From: Sipunculus nudus
Taxonomy: Eukaryota; Annelida; Sipuncula; Golfingiida; Sipunculidae
Length of the DNA stretch: 64,000 nucleotides
Assembly (NCBI GenBank): GCA_026874595.1
Contig: CM049311.1
Coordinates: 71,534,453-71,598,452, forward strand
Reading direction: 5' to 3'
Shown here: positions 1 through 10,691 of the stretch, piece by piece
How positions within the stretch are numbered: the stretch's first letter is position 1
Layout: every line of letters begins with the position of its first letter
The notes under the pieces: generated by a model
The model's database searches: none
What the model was told of the DNA's origin: nothing
What the model saw: the letters and a program-made list of their open reading frames with translations, nothing else
Translations under genes and position numbers: made by a program

Positions 1-362
1 ATAACTCTGAAGAAAAACAACACTGTTAATTCACAACAGACTGTTTCACGGGATGCGACCCGATCATCAGGTGAATGTGGTTAGAATGAAGCTAACGTCG
101 TGGTTTGAAAAGCCGAGACTTTACGAGATTACGAGATTATGCTTTGTGCGATTCGGGTCGGGAGGGGGGGGGGCATGTGAAAGACTGACACTGATCCTAT
201 TGTTCTCGGGTGCACAATAGGATTGGTCGGGGTACACGTGCGATACTGGAACATAACAGGGCAGGGCAAAGAGGTTAAATAATGTAGTAAATAGTAAATA
301 TAATACAAAGATATAACCAGGATGCTCAATGAGCATATTGAAATGATTCGGAGGGTAACACT
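1..362 (-). mobile_element. Hammerhead-ribozyme-bearing dispersed repeat, copy 1 (left edge cut)
   Basis: This segment is similar along most of its length to 33,930-34,240. Shared text includes the block around GGTTTGAAAAGCC, GACTGACACTGATCCTATTG and GGGTACACGTGC. It contains a hammerhead ribozyme at 29-76 on the minus strand and runs into a (TA)n tract. Hammerheads with a 3-bp helix III are known from Penelope-like retroelements and retrozymes. No protein domain is visible here, so this is either a terminal-repeat fragment or a non-autonomous copy. It lies in VPS13 intron 9. Confidence 0.65.
29..76 (-). ncRNA. Type I hammerhead ribozyme, copy 1
   Basis: Read on the minus strand from 76 to 29. 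Helix I is ATTCAC (76-71) with GTGAAT (34-29), 6 bp. Core CTGATGA lies at 70-64. Helix II is CGGG (62-59) with CCCG (52-49), with a U-U mismatch at the base and a 6-nt loop. Core GAA is at 47-45. Helix III is ACA (44-42) with TGT (38-36) and a 3-nt loop. The predicted cleavage nucleotide is U at 35. All conserved core positions are present; the usual G-C pair closing helix II is missing. Confidence 0.82.
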
Positions 363-365
363 ACC

Positions 366-366
<1 letters not shown>

Positions 367-436
<70 letters not shown>
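367..436. repeat. (TA)n microsatellite
   Basis: This is an AT dinucleotide run of about 70 bp, broken by a short AAAA. It directly follows the hammerhead-bearing repeat in intron 9. The tyrosine/isoleucine ORF across it is an artefact of the repeat. Confidence 0.95.
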
Positions 437-437
<1 letters not shown>

Positions 438-612
438 GTCTCCCTCATAAAATAAGTAATACACAAAGTATTATACAAACTACCTGATCACTCAGTTTAA
501 ATGATTACTGCAATACATTTTAAAAAGTGGTCTGCTTACAGCAAATATCATTTATACTCCTGTACACTAAATCTGTCCACCTGTAGCCTAATTACAACTC
601 CTGTAAGCCTAC

Positions 613-734
613 CTGTTGTCTTGATATAAGGATGTCTATCTCTTGGAAGACAAAGTCTGCCAGGACTTTGGGAATAGTGGTGTTATCTTTCTTGTTCAAT
701 ACAGCTTTGATGTTAGCTGATACAGGCCTCATGA
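613..734 (-). CDS. VPS13: VPS13 coding exon 9 (residues 260-300)
   Basis: This 122-bp exon reads IMRPVSANIKAVLNKKDNTT, then IPKVLADFVFQEIDILISRQ. It aligns with the VPS13A/C stretch RPISA.AKL.MN....P.......I.I...Q. The acceptor is TTTCAG and the donor GTAGGC, phase 0. The next exon, expected to open with a tyrosine/leucine-rich ELL helix, was not found in 1-612 and must lie outside the window. Confidence 0.92.
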
Positions 735-1087
735 CTGAAATTAAACCAAGAGAACACATCAGATGGCACAAATTATTATGTGCAATTTAGCTTTCACAGA
801 ACAATGAATATTTAAATATATAGATAATTGCAAAGGAATATAATATTAGTGTTACCTGTGGGTGCAGATTAAATATGACCATAATGTAAAGGCTCTTATG
901 AAAATGAATTTACAAAATCTAATATTTATTTTTTCAGTATTTCAAAGCAGCAAATCACTAGCCTAGCATACATGTTTTAATTCATAGGATCACAGTTGTA
1001 AGCCAACAAAGAAATAGCTTTATGAGACATTGTTAAACAAATGTCAGAGTAACATTTTAAATGAAAGGTTAAAAGATGACATCTCAC
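735..1087 (-). other. VPS13 intron 8
   Basis: The shortest intron, 353 bp, GT-AG. It is AT-rich, with no repeat or motif that I can recognise. Confidence 0.85.
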
Positions 1088-1145
1088 TGAAGTCAAGATT
1101 GTCCTCCATAATCCTGTGACTGTCGATGGAATGTTTCAGTAAATT
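1088..1145 (-). CDS. VPS13: VPS13 coding exon 8 (residues 241-259)
   Basis: This 58-bp exon encodes NLLKHSIDSHRIMEDNLDF and gives one base to the Ile codon shared with exon 9. In family members this is the variable loop before the (F)RPISAN strand. Of the three frames only this one is open and joins both neighbours. The acceptor is AATTTCAG and the donor GTGAGA. Confidence 0.87.
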
Positions 1146-3439
1146 CTGAAATTACAAGAGAAACACTATTAATAAAGTTCAATTATGCACCATTAATATA
1201 AATCTGGACAGGAAAGACCAATAACTAAATGTTTGTCAAAATATGTTTGTAATATTGGCATAAGTTAAAAGAATAGTCACATGAAACATTTAACATACAA
1301 CAAGCAGAGCATGATATCATAATACTTGACAGTTGGCTAACTATATTGTGTTGAAAAAAAATCACAAATGAATTAGTAAGCTGTACTGGAAATACCATTG
1401 GTCATAACTAGCCCTTCATTCATTTATATGTGGCAGCCATTTCATTGGTTATTTATCCAAAGCATGTTAATTGATCTCTGAATGTCATTTTGAAACAAGG
1501 CACAGAACAGGAATTTTATCAATGCTGAAAATATTGTATTTTCCATGTTCTTTTGTTGGGACTCTGTTTGTGATAAGATCTTCCATTCTGGCTCAAAAGT
1601 TCCAGCGATTTATCCTGGATCATTACTCAACCATAAATCCTTTTTGTCTTACTCCTAAACTATACCCACAGGGGAAATCAGGACATGTCTATAGAGGAGC
1701 AGAACACAGAGGGCCATGATATATTAAACCTCAGATGCACCTGCTCTGACACTTCTTGAATTATCAAATGGTGCTGATTCTCTCACTGGGTCAAATCCAT
1801 CTCTGGCTGCAGACAGGAGTCATGTGGGGTGAATATTTTGTCTGCAGATTTGTCTATATAGCATTTATAATCCAAGCTTTTTGTTTCGAAAAACACATCT
1901 TTCTCAAGTGTGTCCTAGTTGATTTTGTAGGAAGTTTTGTCTTGCTTAGCCCTGATCCAAATCCTCATATCAATGACAATGCTTATTATGGCCATTAATA
2001 TTGAAAACAAACAACATTCAACACTCCTGGGTTATCTGTTAAGACTTCCAGAAAAAAAACCCTCAGAATATCCTGAGCAAATCACACAACCCCTTCCAAA
2101 CATGGTCTAAGGAACTAAGTCCATTTCAGATTAAAGTACAGATCACCATTGCAAGTGGTTAGTTCACAGATGTAATTAGTTGATTAATGTCTGACTTCTC
2201 TGTAAATCCTTTATCAAGATCTAGAAAATTAAAGATGACCTCTGCTCATGGATACCTCTACAATATATCAGGCTACCTTAAAGGAGTGTCATGAACTGTA
2301 AACTCAATGAAAACCTCAGTCATATGTACAGGCACTTCTAAAATATAAGCAAATACACATGTCCGACCAATTTTTTCTGCACCTTGGAGTCTCCATTATA
2401 ATTAAAATCAATCTTCTTACTCTCACTGGATGTAATCTGTATTCATTCTGGCCTTGCCTCAAGCACATGTATACTATCTCTGTGAAAAAAAAGTTAACTC
2501 CATGTATACATTCAAAATCATGCTTTAGATTGGCATATATTGCCTGAAATTATATATCACTTGCAGCTGTTCCTGTTGATTTAATATAAGATGAGATTTT
2601 CACAGTGCCATTTTTTAAAAGGAGGCTTACAAAGACTATAATATTATGTAACAACAAGCCTTATCTTTGGCAGAAAAAGAAACTATTTAATGAATGAAGA
2701 TGGATTCTTTAGGGATCAGGAGTCCTTTCATGTCAATTCATGTTGTGAATGTATTATTAAGTAAAAACATGACAATATCTACAGGCTGAGAAAAAAATCT
2801 GTTACATAAGAAAAGACTGATATCAAAAATAATCAATTAAAAAATCTGAATACAGTAGAAGGCAACTAGTTAACTACCTGACCTGTACAAGTAATTACCC
2901 TCACATTAAGTATTGAGAATACTGAATGAAAAACTTACTACTGAATCAATAATTATCTCTAAATGAAGTCTGGAATTGACTCAGTAGTTTTGTGGCCACA
3001 TGGGAAGAGAACAAGGGGACCACAAAGTGGAGCATCCCCTTGCATGGGAGCATATGGTAATTAACTAGCTGTATTAAACAGCGTGAAAATCAGGAGGACA
3101 GTTCTGTGACCTAGACCTTTGACCCTGTGACCTCAAAATCAACTGGTTTCTTCTCTTTGGGTAGTTGAGCCTTTGTGAAAGATTGAAGGTTTGGGATGCA
3201 AACTTTGGCTTAAAAATGCATCAACAACCTTTTTAAAGAAGTGGCTTCTGTGGCCTTGATCTTTGACACTGTGACCTAATAATTGATAGGGTTCTTGGTT
3301 CTTCCTCTATGAGTAGGTGAGCAGTACAAGAAAAATTTTAACATTTTAAGTATTTTGGTATGGAGGGAAAATGCAACATTGTACTAAGAATTTGTAACAC
3401 TAACAGTTTGTCTGGGACACAATGTAGTATTATTATTAC
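1146..3439 (-). other. VPS13 intron 7
   Basis: A 2.3-kb AT-rich intron. Only the TGACCT repeat at 3,096-3,330 is recognisable. The small plus-strand ORFs at 1.5-2.5 kb show no domain or splice-flanked structure that I trust. Confidence 0.85.
3096..3330 (+). repeat. TGACCTTTGACC-type tandem repeat, two ~145-bp units
   Basis: Two diverged units start near GTGACCTAGACCTTTGACC (about 3,105) and GTGGCCTTGATCTTTGACAC (about 3,249), each followed by TGTGACCT and a stretch like AATCAACTGGTTTCTTC. The period is about 145 bp. From memory, this kind of repeat is frequent in molluscan genomes. Confidence 0.5.
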
Positions 3440-3532
3440 CCTCCAAGCTGTTGTATGCAGTTTGTTCCTCAGCATTCCTTGGTCTGGTATATTCCAGTTC
3501 CAGTAGGCTCCAAGGCTCTTTAGTTCCACCAG
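3440..3532 (-). CDS. VPS13: VPS13 coding exon 7 (residues 210-240)
   Basis: This 93-bp exon encodes LVELKSLGAYWNWNIPDQGM and LRNKLHTTAWR. It matches the KL..L..L.AYWN segment of VPS13A/C. The acceptor is TTTGCAG. Two donors are one base apart in effect: AG|GGTAAT versus AGG|GTAATA. Only the second keeps phase with exon 8, because the first would create an early stop there. Confidence 0.92.
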
Positions 3533-4455
3533 CTGCAAACAAAAATATCATTTAAAACTAAAACAAGTCATTAAGAACTGCAATTGAGATATCACAGATG
3601 ACCATCTGGAATATTCTCCTCAGGATAATGTCATAATTTTGATGTTTATAATTTTACATTGGAAGTATTTTTTTAACATTCACCGAAATACCATGGGTGT
3701 AGTTAATTATCAGCAAAGATGAAAGATATTATTTTACTAGCTGATGGCTTATTTTCCAAACCTAACCCCAACCCCTTTTTGGTAGCTTCAAAGAATAAGT
3801 CATAATGTTCATTCCAGTGTAGGTCTTCAGCTTACCTTACTTGTATTTTGGTCTTATTCATCACATTAAAAATCCAAATGTAAATGTCTGTAACAGCAAG
3901 CCTACGATGAAACTAAATCAGTGATATAATTTTTTTTGTAATGCTTTTGTTTATAATTGTTATCATCTATACATCTAAAAAATTTGTTAACTTTCAATGA
4001 AATGTTTAATTCAGGTTTCCAAATCATGAACATCATTTAATTTGAACTGAAATACCAAATTACTAAAAGTTACAGCAAAATGACATTTATAATGAAGTGA
4101 ATAGGGCAATTAAGGCCCTGCTATTTCTTGATTTAATGAGCATAGGAGAAGTTCCAAGATAGTTGCCTGAAAGCCATCCTGGATTTCTTATGGGTCTGAA
4201 ATTGAATAGTGCATATCTTCTCATTCGTACCTATCTTCTGTGAAAGATCTATGGCAATTCACAAACAATTTTGGAGATAAAGGATGTGACAAGCGAATTG
4301 AGAGACAGACAAACAAAACTGTAAATTGTGTAGGGCCTTATATTTACTGCATTATAGAGTTTGCTTAGGCAGTAGTGCGTATGGTACAGTTTACATCCCA
4401 ATGTGATAATTGTGTTTGGTATGATACATATATTTTATGGATTTCATGTACATAC
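3533..4455 (-). other. VPS13 intron 6
   Basis: A 923-bp AT-rich GT-AG intron. I see no repeat or motif in it. Confidence 0.85.
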
Positions 4456-4614
4456 CTTATGTATCATGGTTGCCTGAGCGTCCACCTGTGTGGCTTTCCA
4501 CTGACTGTTTGTAGTGCTGGCCTTGAGCTTTTCAAGGATCAGACCACATGCAAAAGGATGTTCAGGATTACTGATGCGGTCCTCATAACGGATATGGATT
4601 CTCTCCACACATAC
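4456..4614 (-). CDS. VPS13: VPS13 coding exon 6 (residues 157-209)
   Basis: This 159-bp exon in phase 0/0 contains VCVERIHIRYEDRISNPEHP, then FACGLILEKLKASTT. The IHIRYED followed by N..HPF..G..L..L is the most diagnostic VPS13 signature in the window. The exon continues through NSQWKATQVDAQATMIHK, which matches the W.....D....I.KL stretch of VPS13A/C. The donor is GTATGT. Confidence 0.95.
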
Positions 4615-4778
4615 CTAATTCAGATATAAAAAGCCTGAATTATTAATGTACTGAGACACAACCAATCATACATGAAAAATGGTTAGGCCTGAAGGACTGA
4701 GACTGCCAAGATACTAAACTCACAAAAGCACTGAATTGCTTGTGAAGTAATATTTATAGAATATTCAGATTATAAATA

Positions 4779-4962
4779 CAGTGAAACCTGATTGTGTCAA
4801 AGTCGAAGGGACCCTCAGAAAACTTTGACACATCCAAGGTTTGACACAAGCAGGTTTTATTTGGTAATTATTTAACTAGAGTTGTCTGGAATATCGATTC
4901 TGTAAATCTGACATAAGCAAGGTATTCGACCTACGCGAGTTTGATACAATGAGGTTTCCCTA
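4779..4962. mobile_element. Small TIR element (MITE), pogo/Tigger-like ends
   Basis: The left end CAGTGAAACCTGATTGTGTC follows a TA. The right end, read inverted, is GGGAAACCTCATTGTATCAAA, so the arms pair imperfectly over about 30 bp. The CAGTGAAACCT terminus resembles pogo/Tigger-type Tc1-mariner ends. The right terminal bases are decayed. It is 184 bp and non-coding. Confidence 0.5.
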
Positions 4963-5176
4963 AATTATCAAAATACTTTGTTAAAAATCTTACAATCCAT
5001 GTAAATATTACTCTTTCATGAGAAAAATTGTGCAATTAACTGTCCCATATGTAAGGTACTATTTTAATAATAAATTTTGACACAAAATCTTGACCATCTT
5101 CCCCCAAATATAATCCACATTTTTTGTCATAAAATCTAAACTAAAAACTTGGTGTGAAATATACATGGAGGTATAA

Positions 5177-5224
5177 TTGTATCCGCCAAAACAGAGTTTT
5201 GCGGATACTATGTTTTCAGCTGGC

Positions 5225-5272
<48 letters not shown>

Positions 5273-6943
5273 GTAGGTTTCCGGAGAACTCCTCTGTAAC
5301 CACTGGGCGGAATTTTACGAAACCCGGGATTATGTTCGGGTCACATGTGAACTGCTGCGCCCCGATTTTGTTTTGACCTCTGACCTTTCCTCTGCGCTCT
5401 GCGTCCGTTTGTGCGTCTGTTTCCACACATAAACCCACATATCTCGGGAACCGTTTGACGGATCAGGAAAATTTTTTCGCACAAATGTAGCCCTTGGAGA
5501 GCTTTATAACATACACAAAAAATGGTGGCGCCACCTGCAACCATGTTTGCACAGTGTCCATCTGTTCGTCTGCCTTGGGTTAAAATCACTCATATCTCTG
5601 CAGTGACTTGACTAATTCACCTGAAATTTGGCATGCGTATACATCCTGGATGGCTTTTCTGATTTTGTGACAGGTGGCGCCACCTACATTCACGTTTACG
5701 CTGCAGACATCCAAGCTCATATCTCGGGAACCGTTTGACCGATCAGGAAAATTTTTTCGCACAAATGTAGCCCTTAGAGAGCTTTATAACATACACAAAA
5801 AATGGTGGCGCCACCTGCAACCATGTTTGCACAGTGTCCATCTGTTCATCTGCCTTGGGTTAAAATCACTCATATCTCTGCAGTGACTTGACTAATTCAC
5901 CTGAAATTTGGCATGCGTATACATCCTGGATAGCTTTTCTGATTTTGTGACAGGTGGCGCCACCTACATTCACGTTTACGCTGCAGACATCCAAGCTCAT
6001 ATCTCGGGAACCGTTTGACCGATCAGGAAAATTTTTTCGCACAAATGTAGCCCTTAGAGAGCTTTATAACATACACAAAAAATGGCGGCGCCACCTGCAA
6101 CCATGTTTGCACAGTGTCCATCTGTTTGTCTGCCTTGGGTTAAAATCACTCATATCTCTGCAGTGACTTGACTAATTCACCTGAAATTTGGCATGCGTTT
6201 ACATTCTGGATAGCTTTTCTGATTTTATGACAGGTGGCGCCACCTACATTCACATTTACGCTGCAGACATCCAAGCTCATATCTCGGGAACCATTTGACT
6301 GATCAGGAAAATTTTTTTGCACAAATGTAGCCCTTGGAGAGCTTTATAACATACGCAAAACTTGTGGCGCCAACTGCAGCCATTTTTGCAAAGCTCCTGT
6401 CTGTTTGTCTGCCATGGGATAAAATCACTCATATCTCGGCAGTGGTTTGACATATCTGGCTAAAAGTTTGCAGGTTTATACATCCCTGACAGCTCTCTTG
6501 ATTTTATGACAGGTGGAGCCACCTGCATTCTAGTTTATGCAGCAGACATCCAAGCTCATATCTTGGGAACCGTTTGACCGATTCGGCAAAAGTTTTGCAT
6601 GTGTATAGTTCTCACATAGCTCTTTATCATACGCAAAACTGGTGCCGTCACCTGCAACCATTTTTGCTTAGCGTCCATCTGATTGTCTGCCACGGGCTAA
6701 AATCACTCATATACATGTAGTGGTTTGACTTATCTGCCTTAAATTTTGCATATGTATATAACTGGGATGGCTTTCTGGATTTTGTGGTAGGGGGGCAACC
6801 TTCATACACAATTTGGCTGCAGACATCCATGCTAATATGCAACACTCTATTTCCCCTTGCCACTTTATCCATGCCTCACTTCACCCGTTCCACTCTGATT
6901 TAGGCGGATACACGTAGTCGCTTGTCGACTACCCGTATTCTAG
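5177..6943 (+). mobile_element. Non-autonomous Helentron-like element (HINE), copy 1, complete
   Basis: The left end TTGTATCCGCC opens a 13-bp hairpin (GTATCCGCCAAAAC against GTTTTGCGGATAC). Near the right end GGCGGATACA is the inverse of the left terminus. It is followed by a 7-bp hairpin (GTAGTCG-CTTGT-CGACTAC, 6,914-6,932) and the terminus CTAG before TT. Asymmetric inverted repeats, a 3' hairpin, a microsatellite after the left end and a tandem core are the hallmarks of Helentron/Helitron2 derivatives such as molluscan pearl-type elements. The core has a 280-bp unit made of 149- and 131-bp halves, each punctuated by GGTGGCGCCACC (starts at 5,524, 5,673, 5,804, 5,953). There is no Rep/helicase coding. 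It lies in VPS13 intron 5. Confidence 0.75.
5226..5272 (+). repeat. (CCG)n microsatellite in Helentron-like copy 1
   Basis: About 15 uninterrupted CCG triplets lie between the left-end hairpin and the core. On the VPS13 transcript strand this reads CGG. It gives poly-glycine and poly-proline artefact ORFs. Confidence 0.95.
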
Positions 6944-8057
6944 TTTCCCAACTATTTTCAGCCACACTGAACATCATTTGGAAGGGCACAGACTGCCAAA
7001 ATATCAGCTAATGTTGAGCAGTAATAAAGGAATTAAGTAAATGAACAGTATTGATTTAATTTTTAATTAGATAACATAAAGTTTGATCTTATTTATTGCT
7101 TTCATTTAAGAATACTTCATATATACCTTCAATATGGCTTGCAACCCCAGAGAACTAATGATATGCCAATTATATTTAACTGGAATATGCATGACCACGC
7201 CGCTTGTTGTCATCATTTGATACCATATTTTTTGTGAGTTGGTAGATGGTGCTATATGCGCTAATATTGGGCACTAAAAGGGCCATGGTATTTCTTTCAT
7301 GGGGAAATGACCCATAACACACTACTCACTTTTAAAACAACTTGACCCAAGTGAGGAATACTTGTCTGAATGTGATTGCTTCTTTAGCTTAATTAGCTAC
7401 TGGTGAAAGTGCCATGGTTTGATAAGCAGTTATGTGATCACGGCTGCATCTAGCTCTAGCTCCCGCGGGCTCTATCTACAGAATCCTGGATATGTATGCC
7501 ACTCAAACGGAGTCAGTCCCGCCTTAACAATGCTACAGGTGACATTCATGAGTGGCACAGCTGACAGGTGCTCTATGCACCCTGCCACTTGCACTTTAAC
7601 TTATATCTTACATAAAACAATTCAGTTCCGGTCTGATGGAGCACATTTCTTTTACACTTTACATCTAAAGGAGAATAGGATATATTATGATTATATATGT
7701 TATGATAACAATTGTAACGATCTGATAGCTGTGATAGATCTAAAAACTTTGTTAACTCTGTCAGACTGTCATTCTGAAAAGTTCACTGCGAACCTTTAAA
7801 TATTTCAGTGACTATTGGAAATGCAATATACTTCACCCATGATTTAGGTTTTTTTTCACCAAAATTTAGGCTCTAAATGGGGGTGAGTATTATCTACGGT
7901 AGTGTATTATCTTTGGTGAAAGATGGTATTAGTAAATACAGTCAGATCACATTCCATAGCAAGATGATAGAGACATTTAAATAAAGGATTCAGTTAACTG
8001 ATGTTGCACCAACAGCTCAGAAATGGGGTTGAAAATATAATAAAGTAGCTTAATTAC

Positions 8058-8140
8058 CTCTAAGTTGTTGACTAGGGTGGCCACAAACTTGTGGGCAAAG
8101 TCGAAGCTAAACCATCCACCTTTTTCTTCTGTTTTTTCAT
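8058..8140 (-). CDS. VPS13: VPS13 coding exon 5 (residues 129-156)
   Basis: This 83-bp exon encodes DEKTEEKGGWFSFDFAHKF followed by VATLVNNLE. It corresponds to the family segment F.EKLVT.IIKNLQ that leads into the next beta strand. The first codon (Asp) is split with exon 4. The acceptor is TTTATAG and the donor GTAATT, phase 0. It lies 13.8 kb downstream of exon 4, across the longest intron in the window. Confidence 0.9.
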
Positions 8141-8462
8141 CTATAAAGCAAGAAAAATTAAATATGAACATAATCAAGTATTGCATCCAGCAAAGAGGAC
8201 GGTTTAATGGTGTTTTGTTGTACACACTCAGGTGTATCTTCACCTTCTTGATTTATAGAACATCAAAATAAATATACCCTCTTCATCAGGTGATAACTAA
8301 TGTTACAAAATTTGAAAATTGAAAGCCATGGATCTTAATGTTTCCAGATCTGTCACAAGCTTGAAGGGATGATTAAATGTTACCTTTACTTAATGATGAA
8401 ACTTTTTCTGTATCCACAGTTTTCACAACTGAAAATAAATAGCCTAATGAAAGTCCTACTTC

Positions 8463-8890
8463 TTTAAAGGGGCCTATTCTGTCTGATCTGTCTATACACT
8501 AAAAATAATCCCTTGGATCTTTAATAAAAGTAGGCCAGAAAATGCTAGTCCCACTGCACAGGCTGTTCATTTCATTTATTTCCACATGTTTATTACAGGT
8601 GGGGAGCCCGCCAAAATAATCGGAACACCTTGCAACTAGTGACCTTTCAACCTACACACATATGCAACCATCCACTTTAAGCTACATGTTTTTTTTTCAT
8701 TTGTTAAAATTGCTGTGCTGACTAAGAGCTTGTAGATAAACCAGCTCATACCTTTGTTACAGAGGTGTTGGAAGAATTTTTTCAGCAGAAATTACCTAGG
8801 GTTCATAGCTTATAATATTTTCGCAAAATTAGTCAGAAATTGCAAAAAAAAAAAAAAAACAGAAAAGGCAGGTGAATAGCTGGCTTTAAT
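8463..8890. mobile_element. TTTAAAGGGGCC MITE, copy 1
   Basis: The left end is TTTAAAGGGGCCTATTCTG. The right end, read inverted, is close to TTAAAGCCAGCTATTCACC. Internal text (AATAATCCCTTGGA, CCACCAAAATAATC, CATATGCAACC) is shared with the copy at 40,004-40,474. The element is non-coding and about 430 bp. It lies in intron 4. Confidence 0.5.
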
Positions 8891-9287
8891 TAATACATTA
8901 ATAGGTACTTTGTGTATTTGACTACATCATGGTACCAGCCACAAATTGATTTTTCAGTGATATGTTACAAATTGAGTATCTTATACACAGGGACCTTGAT
9001 AAACAAGAATATCAATATCAGGAACCTGCAGCACTTACTAATTGGAAAAGTGCTTCAGCTATATGTGCCAGGACAAAGATATAAACACACACTGAGCAAT
9101 GGATTAATTTCTGAATCTCTCAAAGCACATTTGTTAGAAGTAAAACAATCTGGTATTTTGTCCATTTTTCAATTAGGTCATTTTATAGATATCTTCACCT
9201 GAATATGTAAACAAATTACATAAAATATTGTTTAAATGTCTCAGATGTACATGTCACATACCTGCTTAGTTATAACTGGACAGAGAA

Positions 9288-10691
9288 AACAAGGGACCCA
9301 TGGGTCACATGGCTCAGCTGAATTTTGGAAAATATTAGTAACTGCAAAATATTTTTATTTCGTTTGGTTTTTCATGTATATTATCATTAGAAAAGCTATG
9401 AGAAAATGGCCCTGCTAAAATGAAACTCTGTAAATTATAGAATAATGGACATGAGCTAAACCATTTAGTGATGCTTCAAGGGAACAAATAGGCCTATGGT
9501 AAATGTTATATAAAAGTAACATTTCATAAACAAATAATGTGTGAAGGTAATTAAGTTTTCAAAAGCATTTGAATATTGGGATTAAATTCCTGATTTTTTT
9601 TCTTTAAAAAAATCAAAATTGCCCAAGTCTCATCAAAAAGAATTTATTTAACATTAAAATTATAAGATTCATCTTGTTTATTAGTCCTGTGTATTGAAGG
9701 GGTGGGTGGGGGAGGGGTCTCCGTTGTTACAGCTCGTTGCTGAAAAAAATGTTAATTTTAAGATTCATCTAGTTCATAGTACAGGTCTGTCAACAGAATG
9801 GGGGTGGGGGGGGGGGGGGGGGAGGGTGTTGCCAGAGAAAAAGGCTCCCTGTGATATGGTATTAACAGCAGACAGCCTGATCAAGCTCAACTCAATGGAG
9901 AGAGCTGCACTGAATGACCTACAGTCACCAAAGTGGACTGCTTGACAATGTAAGGGAATACAACAAGAGCCTCCAACAAAAATTCAATTACTAGCCTAAT
10001 TTTGCAGCTTTTATTTTCAAATTTCATTTTTTAACAGATTAAATCCTTATGTGCACATGCTGTGAAAATTAAATCTACAGTACTTACAGGAAAAAATCTG
10101 CTGTGGCCAAAGTTGGGCAAAATTTAAGGTACCAATTTTATATTTTTGCCAATATTTAAAAAAATTTAACAGATTTTGATCTAATTTTTTGTATACAATT
10201 AAATTTTAATTAATTAAAGTTGTCTTACTGAAAAAAGTCCCTACCTTTAACACTTTTGGTCTTATGTGACCAAATATCTTTCCTGATTTTTTTACAAAGT
10301 CCATTATATTTTGGCCCATAACTTTTTTAAATTAAATAATACTGACTTAAATCCTGGCATGTACATAGGAACTATATAGAGGAATAATTATGGTAAATAT
10401 GAAGAAAATCAGATGAGTGGTTTTGATATCAGGCAGTCCTGAAGTGTGAAAATATATTTCTAATAAAAAATTGAGGTTTTTCCTTAATATCTTGAAGGAA
10501 CGAAGTCCTATTGACCCAATTTTTCGGCATGGTAGGAGATTTTGTGGACATCTAACTGTATGCCAAATTTCAGATTCGTAGGTCCAATGGGGTCGACGCG
10601 TGCCAGTCTTACGGATGGACAGACGGACAGACAGATGGACGGACAATGGACCACGACTATAGCTCAGATGACTTATAGTCAGATGAGATAA
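9288..10691 (+). mobile_element. Family-A dispersed repeat, copy 1 (full-length candidate)
   Basis: It starts with ACAAGGGACCCATGGGTCAC then GGCTCAGCTGA. It ends with a run of GACGGACAGAC units, ACAATGGACCACGACTATAG, a stem GACTATA/TATAGTC, and TGAGATAA. The 3' 750 bp is shared with copies at 20-21, 36.7-37.3 and 48.6-49.8 kb. It is non-coding. The 3' hairpin and CTAA-like terminus of better copies suggest a Helitron-type rolling-circle element, but no transposase is present, so the class is inferred. Confidence 0.5.
9800..9822 (+). repeat. G-rich tract
   Basis: A run of G interrupted by a single T and ending in GGAGGG, inside family-A copy 1. It could form a G-quadruplex on this strand. Confidence 0.9.

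Larger units (their letters stand above)
4615..8057 (-). other. VPS13 intron 5
   Basis: A 3.4-kb intron. It contains a small TIR element (4,779-4,962) and a complete Helentron-like element (5,177-6,943). The remainder, 6,950-8,057, has no recognisable repeat; an open frame at 7,419-7,799 on the plus strand has no recognisable domain. Confidence 0.85.

Noticed and set aside
129-464. ORF rich in Tyr/Ile over the (TA)n tract, and similar ones at 31.7-32.1 kb
   Set aside because: Translation of a TA microsatellite.
4375-4629. 84-codon plus-strand ORF
   Set aside because: Antisense shadow of VPS13 exon 6.
5208-5438. Poly-Gly ORF over the CCG tract, and its equivalents at 28.2 kb
   Set aside because: Translation of a triplet repeat in a Helentron-like element.
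5674-6166. Repeated ~70-codon open frames (APPTFTFTLQTSKLIS...) recurring in every 280-bp unit
   Set aside because: They start at GTG inside the palindrome, occur once per unit because the whole unit is repeated, and 280 is not a multiple of three. Similar frames lie on the other strand. This looks like repeat sequence, not a protein family.
7419-7799. 126-codon plus-strand ORF in intron 5
   Set aside because: No domain, signal, repeat or splice context that I can recognise; AT-biased composition in its second half. Kept out of the gene list.
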